Source: DATGFK01 sp040007395
GTDB taxonomy: Bacteria > Chloroflexota > Anaerolineae > Aggregatilineales > UBA2796
DNA length: 28,947 nt
NCBI GenBank assembly: GCA_040007395.1
Contig: JBDTVG010000220.1
Coordinates: 1-28,947 of the forward strand
Direction: 5' to 3'
Of the stretch, positions 22,867-28,947 are shown one piece after another (the first letter of the stretch is position 1; every line of letters starts with the position of its first letter). Under the pieces are notes generated by a model. That model was not told where the DNA came from. It was given only the letters and a program-made list of their open reading frames with translations, and did not search any database. A program made the translations under genes and the position numbers.

Positions 22867-23928
22867 TCACCCACCACCACAGCCGATAGATTCGAGAATT
22901 TGCACTGGGTCTTTGTACTTGCCAAACAGAATAGCGAGCACAGTCTGCACCGGGTGAATGTCAAGTTCTGAAGTCAGGTTGAAGTTCATCACTGTTGAAT
23001 CCTGATAGCGGGCAAAGCTGAACCACCCGTGCGTATTGCCATCATAGATCGGCACACGGCGGACAATCCACGCTAACGTCACAGAACTACGATTACCCAC
23101 AAAATTTTGGAGTTTGGTTCCGGCTTGCTTCTCATTGAGCTTTCCGCTCTGTACCCCGTCGAAGGTGTCCATTACCGCTTGAATATCCGCGTCGGTGATA
23201 TTGGCGGGTCTATCAGCAGCGCTTGGAGTGGTTGAAGCGGGATCAGGTGTGACGACTGCCGGGAAATCCTTTGCAGAAACATCAGATGAGATTTTGACAA
23301 AGGGGCTTTTTCCGTTGGGTAGACTTTCTAGCATGTAACCCGTCACCCCTGATTGATTGACAACCAGCCACTGCGTTTGATACCGATATGTATTGAGCAG
23401 GGTGCAGAATGGCCCGTCTAGTATTTCGACAAACGCCTTGACCGGAGCGCCGCCCACCTGCTTTTTGCCAATACCAATCTCTTTATAGAGGATCACGCCT
23501 TGTGGTGCAATGACTTGGGCAAACGACCCTACGAACAGGATAGGACGAACGCGCCCACAGTCCATGACAAGCGGGGTTTTCGCCAGATTATCTCCAAGCC
23601 AGGGTAGGCTTACACTATCCGGCGATGGATCGACGTTCACGACTCGTTCTGATACCCATGCGGTATCGCCAGACGGCAGTTGAATCTTGTACCAGACGCG
23701 GTTTGAGCCACGCGCCCGTCCGATTACCGGGAAGGTTTGGTTAAGCCGGGCAGTGCCGACTGAACTAAATTCAAGCCCCGGCCCGGATTGGAGGCTGATA
23801 ACGTTCGCCCCGACGGTAGCCCTGACTCCGGTATCCTGCGCCTTTGCTGGCATAGGCAATGCTATCGCCATTGCCACAAACGCTAGTAGTAAGAGAAAAA
23901 AGGGAGATCGACGTAGTGAAGGGTTCAC
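22867..23928 (-). CDS. Secreted protein with bacterial SH3-like domains
   Basis: Protein of 353 residues with a Sec signal peptide: basic start MNPSLRRS, hydrophobic core, likely cleavage after AKA (28-30) before QDTG. A bacterial SH3 domain follows (about 34-100; GANVISLQSGPGLEFSSVGTARLNQTFPV, WYKIQLPSGDTAWV), and a second, more divergent SH3-like part around 120-220 (CGRVRPILFVGSFAQV, TQWLVVNQSGVTGYMLESL). A middle linker is Ser/Thr/Pro/Ala rich (TPDPASTTPSAADRP). The C-terminal domain is unrecognised and ends with SIGCGGG. Bacterial SH3 domains often bind cell-wall or surface ligands; function here is unknown. Start is GTG with AGGAG 7 nt upstream. Confidence 0.8.
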   Translation of the reverse strand: MNPSLRRSPFFLLLLAFVAMAIALPMPAKAQDTGVRATVGANVISLQSGPGLEFSSVGTARLNQTFPVIGRARGSNRVWYKIQLPSGDTAWVSERVVNVDPSPDSVSLPWLGDNLAKTPLVMDCGRVRPILFVGSFAQVIAPQGVILYKEIGIGKKQVGGAPVKAFVEILDGPFCTLLNTYRYQTQWLVVNQSGVTGYMLESLPNGKSPFVKISSDVSAKDFPAVVTPDPASTTPSAADRPANITDADIQAVMDTFDGVQSGKLNEKQAGTKLQNFVGNRSSVTLAWIVRRVPIYDGNTHGWFSFARYQDSTVMNFNLTSELDIHPVQTVLAILFGKYKDPVQILESIGCGGG

Positions 23929-24015
23929 GATATTTCTCCTAACAAGTCACTTCCAATAGAGTCAAGTGTAGTCGATAGCGCGTTAAACACTAATCGGCTG
24001 CAATGACTCTATCTG

Positions 24016-25503
24016 CTATAAATGCTCGTGTGGCTTCTGGATCTCTGCGCCTGCCGTTGTCTTGATTCGCAGTGGCGACGGATCGATACATTGCAGGGTG
24101 TGAATATCGCTTACGCCACGGAAAACGAGCGCTAGCACCGCCGCTTCGCATAGATGATACAGATTCAAGGGAATGGTCGGGTGCTGCTGGGTATTGAAGG
24201 CGGGTGTTGTCTCGCCTTCGGGGAACATGGGTATGCCGAAAGACAGCATCTTGCCTTCGAGTACTTTGGTTCGCGCCGATGCCTCGCCGCCATAGGGCTT
24301 GAACAACTTGCCACGACTGTCTACGTAGAACTTGCCGCCACCCGGCGACTCAATCGTGCCACCCGCCGCCATGCGCGATACGCCAATGCCCGATGCACCC
24401 GCTAACAGTGTCTCAGCCACATATTCGCTGGCTCCGCCCTCGACGATCACGGGTAGCGCCGTCTGGCCTCGTAGTGACCACAACAGTTCAGGCCAATCGA
24501 TTACCGTGCCGCTGCGTGGGCCAGTCTTGCACCGTCCACCGCCGCCAATGCCAATATACAACGCATCTGCGCCCGCCGCTTCGACCCGCTGCGCCTGATC
24601 GACGTTGACCACTTGCCCGACAAACAGTTCGATCTCATCGCCAAACGCCTTACGTAGCGCGGCGGTGGTGAGTTCAGGACCGGGGCCGGGTTCGGGCGAA
24701 TAGGGTCGAAACTTGCGAATCCCTCGCTTATAAAGGGCTTCGGCACGCCGTAGCGCCTTATCCGGCGAGGCTTCTACCGTACCCACGATATTGCTAGCCC
24801 ACAGGTCAAGCAGCATCTCGCCATCAGGACGATCATTCAATATTGGCTCGTTTTTCAACCATTCCAAAGCCGACGAAGCGAGATCCGCCTGACGGTTAAT
24901 GTCCACAAATACAGCATTGCGTGGCAAACATACTAGTGATTGACTGGCAGCCATTGTTGCGATGGCAGGCACGCTGCCGAACACATCGGGCATGGCGGAG
25001 CCGACAAACGGCGAATGAGCGCTGCGCCCAATCTTGACGAACGGCCCTTCCCGCAACCGCTGTTTACGGCTAATCCTATCCTGCTCCCCCTGCGGATACA
25101 GTACGACTGCGCCCAGATCGCCAATCGAAACCGATGTACCTTGTCGCCGCATGGTTTCGATAGCGTCCGACTCAATGGCGGGCAGCATGGGGCGTACCGC
25201 TTGCGTTTCACTCTGAAGCGCCTTGATTCGATCAGGGTGGTTAAAGATTTCGAGCAAGTAAGCGCGTACCCGCAGAATGTCAACCATGCGTTCTTCGGGA
25301 AACTGCATTTGTCCCGCATAGTCCAGATCGTCATAAGAAGTGCGGATCAAGCCCTGACTTGGATAGGTCTTTTCGACGGACTCTCTGCGCCAAGGACGTA
25401 AATATTCATCAATGTCTAGCTCGAAGGGGGCTAAACGTGTGCAGATATATTCTTCGGCTTTCGGTGAGTTCAGCAGATCTTCAAAACTAATCAGGTTGAC
25501 CAA
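24016..25503 (-). CDS. Divergent IMP dehydrogenase/GMP reductase-family protein
   Basis: Protein of 495 residues. The C-terminal half reads like the IMPDH/GMPR TIM barrel: GADALYIGIGGGGRCKTG (311-328) matches the catalytic loop GAD-x-x-KVGIGPGS-x-CTT and keeps the Cys (C325); PVIVEGG (351-357) matches the IADGG strand; AGASGIGVSRMAAGGTIESPGG (368-389) matches the phosphate-binding AGA...GS-x-xAGT-x-ESPG; KPYGGEAS matches K-x-YRGMGS. The N-terminal half is unusual, and no CBS pair was recognised. IVEGG has Glu where IMPDH has its ribose-binding Asp, so the substrate may differ from IMP or GMP. Start is TTG with AGGTGG 8-9 nt upstream. The neighbouring genes are not purine genes. Confidence 0.68.
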   Translation of the reverse strand: MVNLISFEDLLNSPKAEEYICTRLAPFELDIDEYLRPWRRESVEKTYPSQGLIRTSYDDLDYAGQMQFPEERMVDILRVRAYLLEIFNHPDRIKALQSETQAVRPMLPAIESDAIETMRRQGTSVSIGDLGAVVLYPQGEQDRISRKQRLREGPFVKIGRSAHSPFVGSAMPDVFGSVPAIATMAASQSLVCLPRNAVFVDINRQADLASSALEWLKNEPILNDRPDGEMLLDLWASNIVGTVEASPDKALRRAEALYKRGIRKFRPYSPEPGPGPELTTAALRKAFGDEIELFVGQVVNVDQAQRVEAAGADALYIGIGGGGRCKTGPRSGTVIDWPELLWSLRGQTALPVIVEGGASEYVAETLLAGASGIGVSRMAAGGTIESPGGGKFYVDSRGKLFKPYGGEASARTKVLEGKMLSFGIPMFPEGETTPAFNTQQHPTIPLNLYHLCEAAVLALVFRGVSDIHTLQCIDPSPLRIKTTAGAEIQKPHEHL

Positions 25504-25613
25504 GGGGCTACCACCTTTTCACCAGCACTACCCAACACATTGTCTTACAAAATTAGTATAGTGCATAGCGGGGTAGTAAGATAGCGTAAAACCCGGTGCG
25601 ATGGCGTTAACGC

Positions 25614-27389
25614 TCATGAACCCTGTAGCATAGGCCAAACGGTAATTTCAAGATGAATATCTTGATTTAGGGTATCTCGCAACGCTTGTTGAGCCATGTT
25701 GACTTCACTCTGCACAATGTTGTGAGCAGAGCGCAGTGTGACAATAAGCTGTATTGGATTTTGCGGAATATTTTCGATAGAGACAATCTCGGCTAAGGGA
25801 AATGCCTTATGCAATTGTGTATCAATGATCCGCGTCTGGTTGGTGCGGAGCGTTAATACAAACACGACACCCGCCACCAATACAATGAGGGCGACCCATA
25901 CGCCTGTGACCAATAACTTTTGTTGTTTTGGCCCTTCAATCTGGATCTGACGCATTCCTAGCCAGAGAAAGACCATGCAAGCAGAAAAAGTAATGCACAG
26001 GATATTCGCAACAAACAACATAGCAGCCCCAAAGGCCAGATAGAACCGTCCTGAGGCAATGCCCAACCCGACCACACACAGCGGGGGCATGAGTGCCGCT
26101 GCAATCGCAACCCCAGCCAGCGCAGATGGAATATCCTTGCGCGATGTCGCATATGCACCAATGAATCCAGAGGCCATCGCGACTAAGACATCTAACAGCG
26201 TCGGGCTGCCGCGTGCCAAAATCTCCGGGGTGAGATCCGTGAAGGGCATAATAAACCTCAAGGCGACTGCCACCAGCAAGGCTACCATAATCCCCAGAAT
26301 CAACGTGCTTGCCCCTCTAAGTATCATGGCAATGCGACCTGTGGTAAGCCCAATTGCCAGCGCAATCAGCGGTTGCATCAGCGGCGCTACCAGCATTGCG
26401 CCAATGATGACCGCGTTACTGTTTAACAGCAGCCCTAAAGTTGCGAGAATTGCTGAGATCACCACAAGCAATAGATAGTCGAGCGACGCAAACCCAGCAC
26501 GTTCGGCGTACCAAGCCATTTCTTCCTGCTCAAGAGGCGTTAAGGAGGGAGCATGTATCCTGATGTTAGTCCATTTACGAACACGTTTTTCTTTCGGCGA
26601 TGGGAAAGCAATTAACAGTACGGGGCCGGGTGAACGGTTGAGGAGTTGTTGAATAAAATCGCCAAAAAGCCACTTTTCAAAGGTACTGCGTTCTGAAATG
26701 CCGATTACTAGCAAAACGCTACTGTCAATCCTTGAGAGGATGCCAGAGACAGGCACTTGCGCCGCCACGACATTTCTTTTGATGAACTGTCGATCCGGGA
26801 CTCCTTCTAGAGTCCGTTCGAGTCTGGCTCGCCCTTCCCAGTATGTTTCGCGGGCGCGTTTGACATAGACAACCTCTATGGGCTTGGCAAAGTAATTTGC
26901 CAAAATTTGACCGATTTGAGCAGCAACCATCGAGGATTGGTTACCATCCGCAGGAATAACGATGCGTTCAAAGTCAGGATCAGTTCCCACGCGGTAGATA
27001 AGGATGTTACAAGGGGCGGTGGCAGCCACGTTTTCAACGATTGGCCCCAAAACAAATTCACCCTGTTGGCGACGGCTTGCCCCAACAATTATCAGATCTG
27101 CATTTTCTTCTCTGGCAGCATCCAAAATTCCTCGGATAACGCTGGTCGAGACACGGGTGATTAATTTGATCCCTTCAGAGTCACCGTTTAACTCGGCAGT
27201 GATTAACTTGACCGCTTGAATGGTATTTATTTCGTCTTCGGTATCACCCGTAGAGACCACAATCGCCAGCACGGACTCTGGCTGGGGGCTTGCTAGCGCC
27301 AGCGCCAGCTTTAATAACGCAGGTGCGGTATCAGGGTTAGCCACAGGCACCAAGATGCGCTTAAATTGATGATCATTTTCCTCACTCAC
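25614..27389 (-). CDS. Tandem UspA domains fused to DUF389 membrane protein
   Basis: Protein of 591 residues. Two universal stress protein domains come first: about 10-135 (KRILVPVAN ... IIVGASRRQQGEFVLGPIVENVA, with a modified nucleotide-binding loop) and about 140-262 (ERIVIPADGNQSS ... LLVIGISERSTFEKWLFGDFIQQLL). Then a DUF389 domain with about six membrane helices (LLLVVISAILATLGLLL, NAVIIGAMLVAPLMQPLIALAIGL, and others) and a soluble C-terminal tail. DUF389 function is unknown; in this fusion nucleotide binding by Usp might regulate it. GTG 27395 directly abuts GGAAG, so I prefer GTG 27389, giving about 5-nt spacing. Confidence 0.85.
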   Translation of the reverse strand: MSEENDHQFKRILVPVANPDTAPALLKLALALASPQPESVLAIVVSTGDTEDEINTIQAVKLITAELNGDSEGIKLITRVSTSVIRGILDAAREENADLIIVGASRRQQGEFVLGPIVENVAATAPCNILIYRVGTDPDFERIVIPADGNQSSMVAAQIGQILANYFAKPIEVVYVKRARETYWEGRARLERTLEGVPDRQFIKRNVVAAQVPVSGILSRIDSSVLLVIGISERSTFEKWLFGDFIQQLLNRSPGPVLLIAFPSPKEKRVRKWTNIRIHAPSLTPLEQEEMAWYAERAGFASLDYLLLVVISAILATLGLLLNSNAVIIGAMLVAPLMQPLIALAIGLTTGRIAMILRGASTLILGIMVALLVAVALRFIMPFTDLTPEILARGSPTLLDVLVAMASGFIGAYATSRKDIPSALAGVAIAAALMPPLCVVGLGIASGRFYLAFGAAMLFVANILCITFSACMVFLWLGMRQIQIEGPKQQKLLVTGVWVALIVLVAGVVFVLTLRTNQTRIIDTQLHKAFPLAEIVSIENIPQNPIQLIVTLRSAHNIVQSEVNMAQQALRDTLNQDIHLEITVWPMLQGS

Positions 27390-27573
27390 AAGCACCTTCC
27401 AGAATTACGTTGGGGTGGAGATAATCTACCGTGAATTGTAGTCATCATCGGGATTGAATAGTTAAAATTATAGCAGTAGTTACCCAGATAAGCGGGTTCG
27501 AGGATGTTCTTATATGGCAAAAGACTGAGAATTTAGTACCATAAGATTTTTGATGGTTTAGAAAGCTCACCGT

Positions 27574-27602
27574 GCGAAATTTTGAATCCTTGTGAAATTC
27601 GC
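27574..27602. promoter_or_regulatory. Weak hairpin in the divergent gap
   Basis: GCGAAATTT (27574-27582) can pair with AAATTCGC (27595-27602) with one bulged A, 38 nt before the methyltransferase start. The remainder of the 250-nt gap between the divergent Usp-DUF389 and methyltransferase genes shows no clear promoter or gene. Confidence 0.3.
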
Positions 27603-27639
27603 TGAACTGCTCATACGAAGCTGTCTACAGAAATGAATC

Positions 27640-28188
27640 ATGCCTATGAATCACGACGATCACGTTAATTTGCTACGGAATGGTGTTATCACCGATGAAC
27701 CAACAACCGGTGGTACTTGGGCGGATATTGGTTCGGGTGCAGGTGCGTTCACACTAGCCTTGGCTGATCTACTCAGCCCAACCGGACATATCTTGTCAAT
27801 CGATAAAAATGCCGGATCGCTACGAGAACAGGAAAGCCTCATGCGGGTACGCTTTCCTGACCACCATGTCACCTATCGCACCGCCGACTACACACAGCAA
27901 CTCGAACTGCCGCCGTTAGACGGAATTGTGATGGCGAACTCGTTACATTTCGTCAACGCGGGGCAGCAAGCAGAGGTTATACTACTGCTCAAGAGTTATC
28001 TACACCCCGGTGGAAGGCTGGTGCTGGTCGAATACAATGTCGATCAGGGTAACTTTGCCGTACCGCATCCGCTGTCATACCCAACATGGGAGCGCTTGGC
28101 AACCAAATCCGGTTTCGCCACGACGCGCTTGTTGGCAGTCAGGCCGAGTCGCTTTTTGACGGAGATCTACTCAGCGGTGAGCTATTAA
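27640..28188 (+). CDS. Small class I SAM-dependent methyltransferase
   Basis: Protein of 182 residues. Motif I is WADIGSGAGAFTLALA (27-42), the strand-2 acidic residue lies in ILSIDKN (52-58), then YRTADYTQ and DGIVMANSLHFV (motif IV region), and GGRLVLVEYN for the post-IV strand. The size is near the minimum for the fold, without additional substrate-binding domain, so the substrate cannot be guessed. No good ribosome site is visible; another ATG lies two codons later. Its 3' end overlaps that of the alpha/beta hydrolase by 4 nt, so the two stop codons interlock (TTAA). Confidence 0.82.
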   Translation: MPMNHDDHVNLLRNGVITDEPTTGGTWADIGSGAGAFTLALADLLSPTGHILSIDKNAGSLREQESLMRVRFPDHHVTYRTADYTQQLELPPLDGIVMANSLHFVNAGQQAEVILLLKSYLHPGGRLVLVEYNVDQGNFAVPHPLSYPTWERLATKSGFATTRLLAVRPSRFLTEIYSAVSY

Positions 28189-28865
28189 TCCGTGTGCCGC
28201 GCCTTGAGCCACTCTTTTAGCGCCGCCATGCCAGCACTACTGACTTTGTGTCCAATGTCCGATTCCTGATAGGTCACATCGGCTCCGGCGGCGATAAGCT
28301 GATCGCGATTCCGGCGGGCGGTTTCGATGGAGATAGTTTCGTCCCGCGTGCCATGCAAAATAAGGATCGGCAAGTGGTTCAATGGGTGTAGTTGACTGAC
28401 AAGCTGCGGTGGGATAAAGCCGCCTAGTGCAGCGACACCCGATACCGAATGCGAAGTCGCAAACAGATAGGACATCGCGGCTCCCTGACTAAAGCCGAGT
28501 AACACTAACCGCGAGGGATCTACTGGATAGACATTTGGCAAGTGATCAATAAAGCGGGTCAGGGCAGCATTACCCGCCTCAAGCGACGTGAGCGTATTCC
28601 GTTCGGGTGATTCGGAGTCGCTCCACTCATAGCCACCTGCCGTCGCAGCAAACGGCGCACGCGGGCTGATGATCAACCAATCCGGCGGGACAGTTCGCGC
28701 AAACACCCATGTTACGTCCTCATTGCCCTGCAAGCCATGCACCATTACTAGCGTGGGGTGGAGTCCCTCACCAGATGGGATTCGTACTCGATGGGCAAGT
28801 CCGAGTGCTTCGAACGCAGGGCCAGTAGTAATATGTTGGATGTCTGTCGGCAATTCTTGTGGCAT
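28185..28865 (-). CDS. Alpha/beta hydrolase, phospholipase/carboxylesterase-like
   Basis: Esterase of 226 residues of the alpha/beta-hydrolase fold. Nucleophile elbow GFSQG with S126, acid D175 (HGTRDETIS) and H206 (SDIGHKVS) form the triad; the oxyanion region is VHGLQGNE. The order and spacing match the Abhydrolase_2 (phospholipase/carboxylesterase, YpfH/acyl-protein thioesterase-like) family of about 220 residues. It lacks a signal peptide, so it is cytoplasmic. Substrate unknown. The start is ATG with only a weak upstream purine stretch. Faces the small methyltransferase tail to tail; the 82 nt beyond its start to the window end show no further gene. Confidence 0.87.
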   Translation of the reverse strand: MPQELPTDIQHITTGPAFEALGLAHRVRIPSGEGLHPTLVMVHGLQGNEDVTWVFARTVPPDWLIISPRAPFAATAGGYEWSDSESPERNTLTSLEAGNAALTRFIDHLPNVYPVDPSRLVLLGFSQGAAMSYLFATSHSVSGVAALGGFIPPQLVSQLHPLNHLPILILHGTRDETISIETARRNRDQLIAAGADVTYQESDIGHKVSSAGMAALKEWLKARHTD

Positions 28866-28947
28866 CAGCAGTCGCTTTTCATTTTCTATATAACCTAAGC
28901 TGGACTTTACACATGGGTGGTATAAGAATGAGGCAGACTAAGCAGTC

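Overview
The window is about 29 kb of ordinary-looking bacterial chromosome with roughly 20 genes on both strands. Gene content points to a Chloroflexota-like organism: a TIR/STAND/WD40 protein, Thr/Pro-rich linkers and tails of the 'TPTxTPT' type, PIG-L deacetylase, SH3-type envelope protein and an isolated Flp pilin. No rRNA or ribosomal gene is present to test this, so the taxon is an inference.

Layout. 19-3404: a protein with two class III nucleotidyl cyclase domains (minus), then an AraC-type regulator and an MFS exporter (plus), probably one transcription unit. 3498-7981: the most striking gene, a 1473-residue TIR - STAND NTPase - membrane helix - 14-repeat WD40 protein, with its own near-consensus promoter whose 17-nt spacer holds a perfect dyad. 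7993-9278: an unrecognised 153-residue protein and a hydroxypyruvate-isomerase-like TIM barrel (minus). 9438-13824: endonuclease III overlapping a GAF-GAF histidine kinase, then a PIG-L deacetylase and a second, minimal histidine kinase; no response regulator is nearby. 13893-15758: FtsH (minus), separated from the kinase by a 14-bp perfect hairpin. 15759-16665: a scar made of a truncated second ftsH copy abutting the frameshifted 3' end of an IS4-superfamily-like transposase. 16666-17619: a threonine/serine dehydratase-like PLP enzyme. 17836-18100: a self-contained Flp pilin unit (promoter, 48-codon gene, terminator). 18452-19650: a small unrecognised protein and a methyltransferase. 19858-23928: a two-S1-domain RNA-binding protein, an ABC-F ATPase and a secreted SH3-domain protein (all minus). 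24016-27389: a divergent IMP dehydrogenase/GMP reductase-family protein and a tandem UspA-DUF389 membrane protein (minus). 27640-28865: a small methyltransferase and an alpha/beta hydrolase whose 3' ends overlap by 4 nt.

Common themes are signal sensing (cyclase, two kinases, TIR-STAND receptor, Usp protein), stress and quality control (FtsH, endonuclease III, ABC-F, S1 protein) and the cell envelope (pilin, SH3 protein). The best candidate for a less-described system is the membrane-spanning TIR-STAND receptor with predicted external double propeller and dyad-controlled promoter. Secondary candidates are the tandem cyclase with split active-site residues, the orphan kinase pair and the divergent IMPDH-like enzyme. 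All functions are read from sequence motifs only; no searches were run.
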